From Candidatus Aminicenantota bacterium (GTDB lineage Bacteria > Acidobacteriota > Aminicenantia > Aminicenantales > Aminicenantaceae): a DNA stretch of 10,309 nt. The stretch is from NCBI GenBank assembly GCA_030614645.1, contig JAUWTR010000019.1:1-10309 (forward strand), read 5' to 3'. Position 1 is the stretch's first letter. Each line of letters starts with the position of its first letter. The position numbers and the translations under genes are program-made. The notes below the pieces were generated by a model. It was not told the DNA's origin, did not search any database, and saw nothing but the letters and a program-made list of their open reading frames with translations. Positions 1-6,347 of the stretch are shown here, piece after piece.

Positions 1-372
1 GAAAGGTTTTTTGGCATTCTGATCGAACATTATAATGGGAATTTTCCACTCTGGTTGGCTCCGGTACAGGTGGTGATCATTCCCATAGCTGACAGGCATA
101 CTGAATATGCTGAGTCGATAAACGAGACTTTTAAAAATAGGAGATTACGCACTTTGGTTGATGCACGCCGGGAAAAGATGGGATACAAAATTAGAGATGC
201 GGAAACCAATAAGATACCGCTTATCCTTATTGTTGGAGATAGAGAAGTAGAGAGAAAAACTGCTTCGCTAAGAATACATACTCACGGGGATGAAGGGGAA
301 ATACATGTTGAGAAATTTCTTGAAAAAATTATATTATTAATTGCCAATAGATCTATAGATGTAAAATTTTAA
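1..372 (+). CDS. thrS: Threonyl-tRNA synthetase, C-terminal part (5' end outside window)
   Basis: This is the last 123 residues of ThrRS, the cytoplasmic enzyme that attaches threonine to tRNA-Thr. The reading frame is open from base 1 and ends with TAA at 370-372. The visible part covers the end of the class II catalytic core (FPLWLAPVQV, residues 15-24 of the fragment) and the anticodon-binding domain. That domain carries the family pattern of DARREKMGYKIRDAE and KIPLILIVGDREVE, and it ends in the usual short tail after a region rich in Leu and Ile. The zinc-binding and ATP-binding motifs lie upstream of the window and cannot be checked. infC follows after only 11 bases, as in many bacteria, so the two are probably co-transcribed. 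Identification is secure from the motifs and the infC-rpmI-rplT neighbours. Confidence 0.96.
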   Translation, partial: ERFFGILIEHYNGNFPLWLAPVQVVIIPIADRHTEYAESINETFKNRRLRTLVDARREKMGYKIRDAETNKIPLILIVGDREVERKTASLRIHTHGDEGEIHVEKFLEKIILLIANRSIDVKF

Positions 373-377
373 GGAGG
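371..377 (+). promoter_or_regulatory. Ribosome binding site of infC
   Basis: AAGGAGG overlaps the last bases of the thrS stop codon and sits six bases before an ATT codon at 384. It is a full Shine-Dalgarno sequence with ideal spacing. Because no ATG or GTG lies near it in the IF-3 frame, it fixes the non-standard ATT start of infC. Confidence 0.85.
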
Positions 378-383
378 TTAGTT

Positions 384-959
384 ATTAGAAGACGAAGATA
401 TCATCCTGTAATACGTAAAATAAAGCCGCATAGAATAAATAAGGATATTCGGGCCAGAGAAGTTAGAGCTGTAGATAATGACAAAAAACAGCTTGGAATC
501 ATTTCCCTTGATAAAGCTCTTTCTTTAGCTCAAGAGCAAGGCCTGGACCTGGTTGAAGTAGCACCAAACGCAAAACCCCCTGTATGCAGGATTATGGATT
601 ATGGAAAGTTTCTTTACGACTTACACAAGAAGGAACATGAAGCCAAGAAGCGCCAAAAGCAGTTTCAGGTCAAAGAGATAAAATTTAGGCCTAAAATCAG
701 CATTCATGATTACAGTTTTAAAGTTCGCCATGTTAAGAGGTTTCTTGAAGAGGGCAACAAAGTGAAGATAACTGTTATGCTTCGTGGGAGAGAAAAAGCA
801 AAACCAGAATTAGCACATGGCATTCTGGAGAGAGTCTTCGAAGATATCAAAGAGTTGGGGGAACAGGCTTCAAAGGTCCGTTCTCAACCATGGGCTGTCT
901 CGACTCTAGCAGCCCCAATTAAAACAGGAGAAAAAGATGCCAAAACTAAAAACACATAA
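384..959 (+). CDS. infC: Translation initiation factor IF-3, ATT start
   Basis: IF-3 binds the 30S subunit, keeps it apart from 50S and checks the start codon and initiator tRNA. Starting at ATT (384) gives 191 residues, beginning with the basic peptide MRRRRYHPV. The conserved N-domain follows: INKDIRAREVR from residue 18, then ISLDKALSLAQEQGLDLVEV, then PPVCRIMDYGKF at the linker. The C-domain has KEIKFRPKISIHDYSFKVRH and FLEEGNKVKITVMLRGRE. The first ATG, at 594, would discard most of the N-domain, so it is not the true start. In E. coli, infC also starts at AUU, and IF-3 represses its own mRNA because it discriminates against that codon; the same feedback is inferred here. The end overlaps rpmI by 23 bases. 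Confidence 0.96.
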   Translation: MRRRRYHPVIRKIKPHRINKDIRAREVRAVDNDKKQLGIISLDKALSLAQEQGLDLVEVAPNAKPPVCRIMDYGKFLYDLHKKEHEAKKRQKQFQVKEIKFRPKISIHDYSFKVRHVKRFLEEGNKVKITVMLRGREKAKPELAHGILERVFEDIKELGEQASKVRSQPWAVSTLAAPIKTGEKDAKTKNT

Positions 960-1137
960 AGGAGCCCAAAAGAGGTTCAAAGTAACTGGGAAGAAGAAAA
1001 TAGTATATAATAAATCGTGTAAGAGTCATATTCTTACCAAAAAAACAGCCAAGAGAAAAAGAAAATTGGGGAAGGCTGGTCTGATAAGCGCTGCAGATAG
1101 AAAAAGGATTAAGAGAATGCTCCCCAATGATTTTTAA
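937..1137 (+). CDS. rpmI: 50S ribosomal protein L35
   Basis: L35 (bL35) is a small, very basic protein of the large ribosomal subunit. The 66-residue product matches the family length and pattern: [18 protein letters not shown] at the start, [18 protein letters not shown] in the middle and [10 protein letters not shown] near the end. The start ATG lies inside the end of infC (23-base overlap), with AGGAG at 926-930 seven bases upstream, so translation is probably coupled to infC. rplT follows after 11 bases. The infC-rpmI-rplT order is one of the most conserved in bacteria. Confidence 0.97.
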   Translation: MPKLKTHKGAQKRFKVTGKKKIVYNKSCKSHILTKKTAKRKRKLGKAGLISAADRKRIKRMLPNDF

Positions 1138-1148
1138 AGGAGAAAAAA

Positions 1149-1505
1149 ATGCCGAGAGTGACAAGAGGCACCAAAAAAAGGAAAAGAAGATCTAAAATAT
1201 TAAAGCATGCCAAAGGATATTGGGGGGCAAGAAACCATAATTACCGTACTGCTAAAGAAGCAGTCGAAAGGGCTCTCCAATATTCTTACCGGGACAGAAG
1301 GACCCGGAAGCGAGATTTTAGGCGTTTATGGATTATTAGAATTAAAGCGGCAGCAGTAAACAATGGTCTTTCGTATAGTCGTTTTATCGATGGTTTAAAG
1401 AATCTGAATATTGAACTTGATAGGAAAATTCTGGCTGATCTAGCAGTCAAATCTCCAGAAACCTTTGTTCAGTTAGCCCAAAAGGTCAAGCAATCGGCAG
1501 CATAA
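1149..1505 (+). CDS. rplT: 50S ribosomal protein L20
   Basis: L20 (bL20) binds 23S rRNA early in assembly of the large subunit. The 118-residue length is standard. Family hallmarks are visible: the arginine- and lysine-rich N-terminal arm [19 protein letters not shown], then [23 protein letters not shown], the helix [18 protein letters not shown] and the globular end [34 protein letters not shown] at 1136-1142 is the ribosome binding site. In Bacillota and in E. coli, L20 represses its own operon through an mRNA structure. No room exists for a leader directly upstream of infC here, so any such control must act inside thrS or elsewhere. pheS-pheT, which often follow, are absent. Confidence 0.97.
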   Translation: MPRVTRGTKKRKRRSKILKHAKGYWGARNHNYRTAKEAVERALQYSYRDRRTRKRDFRRLWIIRIKAAAVNNGLSYSRFIDGLKNLNIELDRKILADLAVKSPETFVQLAQKVKQSAA

Positions 1506-1534
1506 GAATGACGAAGAAGCAGAATGTTATCTAA

Positions 1535-1577
1535 CCTGTATTATTCACAAGTCGACATTTTTTATGAATAGTTCAGG
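1535..1577 (+). repeat. Imperfect hairpin between rplT and the zapB-like gene
   Basis: This is the main content of the 137-base gap at 1506-1642. Bases 1535-1547 (CCTGTATTATTCA) can pair with 1565-1577 (TGAATAGTTCAGG), giving 12 pairs out of 13 positions with one T·T mismatch and one G·U pair. The loop is 17 bases and contains the palindrome GTCGAC and a run of six T. No T-run follows the stem, so it is not a standard intrinsic terminator. It could be an mRNA processing or stability element at the end of the ribosomal-protein transcript. No convincing sigma-70 promoter or ORF was found in the rest of the gap. Confidence 0.55.
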
Positions 1578-1625
1578 CGAAATAAAGATCATTATAGCTT
1601 TACAAACAGAATATAAATTCTTCTT

Positions 1626-1635
1626 AAGGGAGGGG
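1626..1635 (+). promoter_or_regulatory. Ribosome binding site that decides a TTG start
   Basis: The purine stretch AAGGGAGGGG lies seven bases before TTG at 1643. It is the strongest Shine-Dalgarno-like sequence near this gene and supports TTG as the start codon, since no ATG occurs near the beginning of the frame. Confidence 0.7.
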
Positions 1636-1642
1636 CGGAAAA

Positions 1643-1903
1643 TTGACAAGCGAATTAGAAAGAATTAAAATTCTAGAAGGGAAGATATCTCAGATTGTCG
1701 AGTATATTAACAAGCTCCTGAGTGAGAATAAAAGGCTTAAAAAGAACATTAAAGAGTTAAAGGAAGAGAATAAAAATTATGTTGAACAGGCAAAAAAAGC
1801 CGGACAACTTGACAAAAGCTTAAATATATTTAAAAAGGAGAGGGAGGCGATCAAGGAAAAAATAGAAACAATAATAAACCAGATCGATCTAATTGAATTA
1901 TGA
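1643..1903 (+). CDS. ZapB-like coiled-coil cell-division protein (predicted)
   Basis: This 86-residue protein is almost entirely predicted coiled coil. It has Leu/Ile heptad spacing through LERIKILEGKISQIVEYINK and KRLKKNIKELKEENKNYVEQ, then a second helix ending in KEREAIKEKIETIINQIDLI. It has no signal peptide, membrane segment or catalytic motif. In many bacteria a short coiled-coil protein of the ZapB/DUF904 type, with a closing REEIRERVE-like helix, sits directly before zapA. Here the two overlap by ATGA (1900-1903), which implies equimolar expression. The inferred role is to bind ZapA and help bundle or position the FtsZ ring. Coiled coils resemble each other by composition, so the family call rests largely on size and context. 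The start is a TTG codon. Confidence 0.7.
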   Translation: MTSELERIKILEGKISQIVEYINKLLSENKRLKKNIKELKEENKNYVEQAKKAGQLDKSLNIFKKEREAIKEKIETIINQIDLIEL

Positions 1904-2229
1904 TTGATAAAATTATTGAAATAGAGATTTACAACCAAAAATATAAAATAAGGGTTAAAGGAGAGGAGGATGAACAATATATAAGCCATCTTACTTCGTA
2001 TATTGACCAGAAGATGCGGGAAGTTGCAGTAAAGTCAAAAACTGCGGATAGATTAAAGGTAGCAGTTTTAGCAGCCTTAAACATAACAGATGAGTTGTTT
2101 CTCAATCAAAAGAAATTTGACAGCTTAGTCGAAGTAATCGGGCATATGGAGAATGAAATAGAAAGTTTGGAGGCTTATCTTTTAAAAGATGAGAATACAT
2201 ACAAGACTATCGGTGAATCAATTAAATAA
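1900..2229 (+). CDS. zapA: Cell division protein ZapA
   Basis: ZapA is a cytoplasmic protein that binds FtsZ and promotes side-by-side association of its filaments at the division site. The 109-residue product has the family layout. An N-terminal β-rich head (IIEIEIYNQKYKIRVKGEEDEQYISHLTSYIDQKMREV, residues 4-41) is followed by RLKVAVLAALNITDELF and a C-terminal coiled coil (about residues 68-100, ending ENEIESLEAYLLKD) that mediates dimer or tetramer formation. It starts at the ATG inside the ATGA overlap with the upstream coiled-coil gene and has no clear Shine-Dalgarno of its own, so translational coupling is likely. rny follows after a gap of about 84 bases. Confidence 0.9.
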   Translation: MIDKIIEIEIYNQKYKIRVKGEEDEQYISHLTSYIDQKMREVAVKSKTADRLKVAVLAALNITDELFLNQKKFDSLVEVIGHMENEIESLEAYLLKDENTYKTIGESIK

Positions 2230-2266
2230 ATTTAAAAAACATGCGGAAAAAATGAATATTTAAACC

Positions 2267-2305
2267 CCTCCACGCTTTCATCTCCAATCAACTCTTATAT
2301 GGAGG
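2267..2305 (+). promoter_or_regulatory. rny ribosome binding site with upstream anti-Shine-Dalgarno segment
   Basis: GGAGG at 2301-2305 is the ribosome binding site for rny and lies eight bases before GTG 2314. TGGAGG (2300-2305) is exactly complementary to CCTCCA at 2267-2272, and CTCCA at 2282-2286 is a second, shorter match. Either pairing would hide the ribosome binding site in a hairpin. The stem is only 5-6 pairs with a loop of 13-27 bases, so regulatory use is a hypothesis. Confidence 0.4.
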
Positions 2306-2313
2306 TGAATAGA

Positions 2314-3876
2314 GTGAATCTAATAACATGGTTTGCAGTCGCCGCTGCAGTGATATCATCAGGCGTACTGGTTTTTATAATAATCAAAAAGAACTCCGGA
2401 AGCCGCCTTATCATTAATGCCAAGCGAGAAGCGGATGAAATAAAAAAAAGGGCACAAGAGGAAACAGAAAAAGCAAAACGTGAAATTGCGCTCCAAGAGA
2501 AAGAGAAATTCCTAAACCTAAAGGCTAATTTTGACAAACAGACTCGTGACAGACAGCATAAGTTAAATGAGACAGAAAGAAGGCTGGTAAAAAAGGAAGA
2601 AAAACTGGACGAAAGAATTCAGGGCATGGAAAGGAAAGAAAGAGAGATTACTAATAAAGAGAGCCGCTTATTCTCTAGAGAACAAGAGATTTCCAACAAA
2701 GAAAAAAAGCAGGATGAACTTAGAAATAAGACCATATTAGAACTCGAGCGTATAGCCAGTTTAAGTAAAGAGGAAGCTAAGTTGGAGATAAAAAAGAAGA
2801 TAGAAGATGAGGCTAAGCTGGAAGCGGTACAAATAGTCCGCAGGATCGAAGAACAGGCAAGAGAAAAAGGCCATCTCGTGGCTAGAGATATTATCAGCCA
2901 GGCAATTCAGAGGTCGGCTGCAGAGCATGTAGTTGAAACCACTGTATCTGTTGTTGACCTTCCTACTGATGATATGAAAGGGCGAATAATCGGAAGAGAG
3001 GGGAGAAATATTCGGGCACTGGAAATGGCAACAGGTGTAGATATCATTGTTGATGATACTCCGGAAGCTGTAATCCTTTCAAGTTTTGATCCGATTCGTC
3101 GGGAAATGGCTCGCTTGGCGATTGAGAAACTTGTGGTTGACGGCAGGATACATCCTGCCCGGATTGAAGAAGTAGTGGAAACAGTTAAAGTAGAATTGGA
3201 AGAAAAGATCAAACAGGAGGGAGAGGCGCTTGTCCTTGAACTTCGCATCCCGGATATTCATCCGGAATTGATAAAACATCTGGGGAAGTTGAAATACCGG
3301 ACGAGTTACGGGCAAAATGTTTTACAGCATTCCAGAGAGGTTGCTTTTTTATCTGCATTGATGGCAAGAGAACTGGGAGTGAATGTTAATGTAGCAATGC
3401 GTGCCGGCCTGCTGCATGATATAGGAAAGGCGGTAGACCGGGAGGTCGAAGGAACACATACGGAACTAAGTGTTTCCTTGGCGAACAAGTATGGAGAAAA
3501 AGAAGCTGTGTGGCAGGCAATTGCTTCTCACCATCGGGATATTGAATTTCCTTCGGTGGAAGCGGTCCTGGTGCAGTCGGCTGACACGCTTTCAGCGGCC
3601 CGGCCCGGGGCCAGGCGAGAACTGTTGGAGGCATATATAAAGCGTCTGGAAAAATTGGAAGAGGTTGCGAATTCATATGAGGGAGTAGCTAAAGCATTTG
3701 CCCTGCAGGCGGGAAGAGAAATAAGGGTTATTGTAGAAAGCAAGAAGATTTCAGATGAAAAAGCTACGCTGGCGGCAAAGGATATAGCCCGAAAAATCAA
3801 AGATGAGCTAGATTACCCTGGGCATATCAAGGTTACGGTCATTCGGGAAATGAGAGCAGTTGAATATGCCAGGTAA
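2314..3876 (+). CDS. rny: Ribonuclease Y
   Basis: RNase Y is the membrane-anchored endoribonuclease that starts mRNA decay in many bacteria lacking RNase E. GTG 2314 is preferred over ATG 2299 because the Shine-Dalgarno GGAGG (2301-2305) lies between them. This gives 520 residues, the B. subtilis length, and places the catalytic His-Asp at 368-369 as in that protein. In order there is one N-terminal membrane helix (about residues 4-24), a long charged coiled coil (about 30-190), and a KH RNA-binding domain with [12 protein letters not shown] at about 223-234. An HD domain follows, with [10 protein letters not shown] around 368 and ASHHRD further on, and then the conserved C-terminal domain ending [18 protein letters not shown]. 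ymdB overlaps the 3' end by 11 bases, a conserved pairing. All key residues seem intact. Confidence 0.97.
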   Translation: MNLITWFAVAAAVISSGVLVFIIIKKNSGSRLIINAKREADEIKKRAQEETEKAKREIALQEKEKFLNLKANFDKQTRDRQHKLNETERRLVKKEEKLDERIQGMERKEREITNKESRLFSREQEISNKEKKQDELRNKTILELERIASLSKEEAKLEIKKKIEDEAKLEAVQIVRRIEEQAREKGHLVARDIISQAIQRSAAEHVVETTVSVVDLPTDDMKGRIIGREGRNIRALEMATGVDIIVDDTPEAVILSSFDPIRREMARLAIEKLVVDGRIHPARIEEVVETVKVELEEKIKQEGEALVLELRIPDIHPELIKHLGKLKYRTSYGQNVLQHSREVAFLSALMARELGVNVNVAMRAGLLHDIGKAVDREVEGTHTELSVSLANKYGEKEAVWQAIASHHRDIEFPSVEAVLVQSADTLSAARPGARRELLEAYIKRLEKLEEVANSYEGVAKAFALQAGREIRVIVESKKISDEKATLAAKDIARKIKDELDYPGHIKVTVIREMRAVEYAR

Positions 3877-4669
3877 GCTGAAAATCCTATTTCTGGGTGA
3901 TATTATTGGCCGTCCGGGCAGAAATGCCATGCGGAAGCTTCTTCCTGGTCTAGTGCGAAAATATTCTCCTGTATTTATTATTGCTAATGGTGAAAATGCT
4001 GCCGGGGGAGTTGGGATCACTCAAAAGATCGGAGAGGAACTTTTCAGCCATCTTGATGTCCTAACTTCCGGAAATCATATCTGGGATAAAAAAGAAGCGC
4101 TCGATTATATAGATGAAGAACCGGGATTGCTGCGTCCTGCAAATTATCCCGACCCCTGTCCGGGAAGAGGCTCCTCTATTTTCACTCATGACAGTGGCAT
4201 TAGAGTGGGAGTATTGAACTTACAGGGAAGGGTATTCATGGAGCCGATTGAGTGTCCTTTTCGGGTAGCTGACAGAGAGATTGAAAAAATTCGGAAAGTC
4301 ACTCCGGTGATATTTGTTGATTTTCACGCTGAGGCTACTTCTGAAAAGCAAGCATTGGGCTGGTATCTTGATGGGCGAGTTTCAGCTCTTCTTGGCACCC
4401 ATACTCACGTCCCGACTGCAGATGAAAGGATTTTGCCTGATGGCACAGCATATATCTCAGATGTTGGCATGGTCGGATGTGTCAATTCAGTGATCGGGAT
4501 CCGTAAGGACCAGGGCGTGCAAAGATTTCTTACTTCCCGGCCGCAGCGGTTTGAGCCGCAAAAAGGAGATGGCATCCTTTCCGCAGTATGTATTGAAATT
4601 GATGTTGAATCCGGAAAGGCCTGTTCAATAAAACGCGAGAATATTACTGAGGAGAAAGATGGAGGATAA
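3866..4669 (+). CDS. ymdB: YmdB-family metallophosphoesterase (2',3'-cyclic nucleotide phosphodiesterase)
   Basis: YmdB proteins (TIGR00282 family) are dinuclear-metal phosphodiesterases. B. subtilis YmdB hydrolyses 2',3'-cyclic nucleotides and influences biofilm and motility genes, possibly through the neighbouring RNase Y. The metal ligands are visible in this 267-residue product: GDIIGRPGR (Asp12), NGENAAGG (Glu43, Asn44), GNHIWDKKE (Asn70, His71), [10 protein letters not shown] (His154) and [14 protein letters not shown] (His179, His181). ATG 3866 is chosen, giving [12 protein letters not shown]; an in-frame TTG at 3860 is possible but less likely. No strong Shine-Dalgarno is present, and the gene overlaps rny by 11 bases, so coupling is probable. 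Cytoplasmic, with no signal peptide. It also overlaps xseA by 11 bases. Confidence 0.94.
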   Translation: MPGKLKILFLGDIIGRPGRNAMRKLLPGLVRKYSPVFIIANGENAAGGVGITQKIGEELFSHLDVLTSGNHIWDKKEALDYIDEEPGLLRPANYPDPCPGRGSSIFTHDSGIRVGVLNLQGRVFMEPIECPFRVADREIEKIRKVTPVIFVDFHAEATSEKQALGWYLDGRVSALLGTHTHVPTADERILPDGTAYISDVGMVGCVNSVIGIRKDQGVQRFLTSRPQRFEPQKGDGILSAVCIEIDVESGKACSIKRENITEEKDGG

Positions 4670-6005
4670 GGGGCTGGTCAAGCCAGAAAAGATATACTCT
4701 GTTTCAGAGATCACCCGGTTGATTAAAATAGAGCTGGAGGAGCGATTTCCCCAGGTCTGGATCGAAGGGGAAGTTTCCGGCTTCACTAGTGCTCATTCAG
4801 GCCACTTATACTTCACTATTAAAGATGAAAAAAGCCAACTAAGCGCTGTGATGTGGAGTTCGCTTGCCCAGAAGGTTCCTTTTAAATTGGAAAACGGACT
4901 GCAAGTTGTCTGTCGGGGGAGTATAAAAGTATATGAACGCAGAGGGACGTATCAGGTTCAGGTCGAGTTGATCGAGCCGAAAGGAAAAGGAGCTCTCCAA
5001 CTGGCTTTTGAGCAGCTGAAAGAAAAATTAAAAAAAGAAGGCCTTTTTTCTCCAGAGATCAAGAAAAAATTGCCTTTGCTGCCTAAAAAAGTAGGGGTAG
5101 TAACATCTCCCCAAGGTGCAGCTATCATTGATATTCTCCAGACCCTGGAAAGACGCTTTGCCCGGCTTCACATTTTGATTTACCCGGCAAGAGTTCAGGG
5201 TGAAGGTGCTGCTGAGGAAATTGCAAAAGGAATTGAGTATTTCAGCTCTTGCCCGGATATAGATGTTATTATTGTGGGAAGGGGGGGTGGTTCTATGGAA
5301 GATCTTTGGGCGTTTAATGAAGAACCTGTTGCGCGAGCAATCTTTGCCTGTCCCCTGCCAGTCATATCCGCTGTGGGACATGAGGTTGACTTTACTATCG
5401 CGGATTTTGTTGCTGATATCCGGGCTTCAACTCCTACTGCAGCTGCGGAACTTGTCATAGAAAAGGAACAATCGTTTAGTGAAAAAATAAACATGTTAGA
5501 AGGGAGGATTGTCCATTATCTAAAATATTATACTCAGCAACAGGTCAATAAGGTAACCGGCTTGATTCAGCACCGGGCATTTCAGAATTTTAAAGTGAGA
5601 TTACTAAGCAATGCCCAGACTATAGATGAACTGGAAATGCGGGCGCTTAATGCTATAAAGTCCGAACAGCACAAAGTATCCGAGGGTTTATCCAGAACCC
5701 GTTTTTTAAAAGAAAGACTTACCAATATTATAAAGACAAAGCTTCAAAGCTTAAAAGGAGCCTGGGAGAAGTTTTGCGCTGAGCTGCATAATCTCAGTCC
5801 CCTGAATATTCTTAAAAAAGGCTATACTCTATGCTGGAAGAATAAAGGAAGGTCTATTGTAAGTAGTATTAATGAGGTTAAGGCGGGAGAAGAGATGACT
5901 GTAACCTTTTACCAAGGGGAGTTTGACTGCCGCGTAGATAGAGTGAGTACAAAAAAAAATATATACGATAAGATAAAAAAAACGTCAGGGCAAGGAACAA
6001 AGTGA
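4659..6005 (+). CDS. xseA: Exodeoxyribonuclease VII large subunit
   Basis: XseA is the catalytic subunit of exonuclease VII, which degrades single-stranded DNA from both ends into short acid-soluble oligonucleotides during repair and recombination. The 448-residue length is typical. An N-terminal OB-fold (about residues 13-105) contains YSVSEITRLIKIELEERFPQ, VWIEGEVSGF and GHLYFTIKDE. The catalytic domain follows, with GVVTSPQGAAIIDILQTLERR, the glycine-rich VGRGGGSMEDLWAFNEE (Arg208 onward) and SAVGHEVDFTIADFVADIRA (His241), then the STPTAAAE motif. The C-terminal third is long coiled coil, where XseB subunits bind. GAGGAG at 4649-4654 is the ribosome binding site, and the start overlaps the end of ymdB. 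xseB follows 42 bases downstream. Confidence 0.97.
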   Translation: MEDKGLVKPEKIYSVSEITRLIKIELEERFPQVWIEGEVSGFTSAHSGHLYFTIKDEKSQLSAVMWSSLAQKVPFKLENGLQVVCRGSIKVYERRGTYQVQVELIEPKGKGALQLAFEQLKEKLKKEGLFSPEIKKKLPLLPKKVGVVTSPQGAAIIDILQTLERRFARLHILIYPARVQGEGAAEEIAKGIEYFSSCPDIDVIIVGRGGGSMEDLWAFNEEPVARAIFACPLPVISAVGHEVDFTIADFVADIRASTPTAAAELVIEKEQSFSEKINMLEGRIVHYLKYYTQQQVNKVTGLIQHRAFQNFKVRLLSNAQTIDELEMRALNAIKSEQHKVSEGLSRTRFLKERLTNIIKTKLQSLKGAWEKFCAELHNLSPLNILKKGYTLCWKNKGRSIVSSINEVKAGEEMTVTFYQGEFDCRVDRVSTKKNIYDKIKKTSGQGTK

Positions 6006-6028
6006 CGAAGCAATCTAAAAGTGCTTCG
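6006..6028 (+). repeat. Short hairpin between xseA and xseB
   Basis: CGAAGCA (6006-6012) and TGCTTCG (6022-6028) form a perfect seven-base-pair stem with a nine-base loop, starting right at the xseA stop codon. It is followed by TATAAGGAG rather than a T-run, so it is not a terminator. It may tune the ratio of large to small subunit by limiting ribosome flow or protecting an mRNA end; that is inference. Confidence 0.45.
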
Positions 6029-6047
6029 ATTATAAGGAGAAATCCGC

Positions 6048-6341
6048 ATGAGTGACATAAGTTTTGAAAAGGCATTAGCTGAACTGGAGAAAACAGTTGA
6101 AAAATTGGAGGATGGGAGACTGCCTCTAGATGAATCTTTGGCTTTTTTTGAAAAGGGAATAAAGCTTGCTGAATATTTGAGAGCTGAACTTGAAAAAGCA
6201 GAAAAGAAAATCGAAATTCTCTTGCAAGATGATAAAGGGAAAGTAAAGCCGGAAGCATTTGAGCTTAAAGAAAAAAAAGAAGCAGTCCTTGAAAAGCCAG
6301 AGGAGCCGGAAACTGGAGAAAACAACGACCTCCCTTTTTAG
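6048..6341 (+). CDS. xseB: Exodeoxyribonuclease VII small subunit with SSB-like acidic tail
   Basis: XseB is the small accessory subunit of exonuclease VII; several copies wrap the coiled coil of each XseA. The N-terminal part has the family signature: SFEKALAELEKTVEKLEDGR (about residues 5-24), LPLDESLAFFEKGIKLAEYL and a third helix ending KKIEILL near residue 63. At 97 residues it is longer than the usual 70-85. The extra tail from about residue 65 is charged and probably disordered, and it ends ETGENNDLPF, which resembles the C-terminal tip of single-stranded DNA-binding protein (acidic residues then (I/L)PF). A strong AAGGAG at 6034-6039 precedes ATG 6048. ispA follows after six bases. 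Confidence 0.94.
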   Translation: MSDISFEKALAELEKTVEKLEDGRLPLDESLAFFEKGIKLAEYLRAELEKAEKKIEILLQDDKGKVKPEAFELKEKKEAVLEKPEEPETGENNDLPF

Positions 6342-6347
6342 AGAAAA

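Noticed and set aside
373..383. L20 or other ribosomal leader RNA before infC
   Set aside because: Only 11 bases separate thrS from infC, too few for a structured leader; any such element would have to be inside thrS.
1508..1534. Tiny ORF after rplT starting ATGACGAAGAAG
   Set aside because: It stops after eight codons, has no ribosome binding site of note and no recognisable sequence.
1591..1620. Possible sigma-70 promoter before the zapB-like gene (TATAAA at 1612-1617)
   Set aside because: The nearby TTTACA at 1599-1604 is only seven bases upstream, and no good -35 lies at 16-18 bases.
3590..3620. GC-rich palindromic patch (around GGCCCGGCCCGGGGCC) in rny
   Set aside because: It encodes the conserved [10 protein letters not shown] segment, so protein constraint explains it.
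3386..3676. Open frames on the minus strand inside rny, xseA, dxs and other genes (for example 3386-3676, 5195-5494, 8167-8577)
   Set aside because: They lie opposite strongly conserved + strand genes, have no recognisable protein family and reflect codon bias of the real genes.
5909..6325. Minus-strand frames across xseB and the end of xseA, rich in Ser and Phe
   Set aside because: Their composition is the complement of Glu/Lys-rich coiled-coil codons, and xseA and xseB are clear on the other strand.
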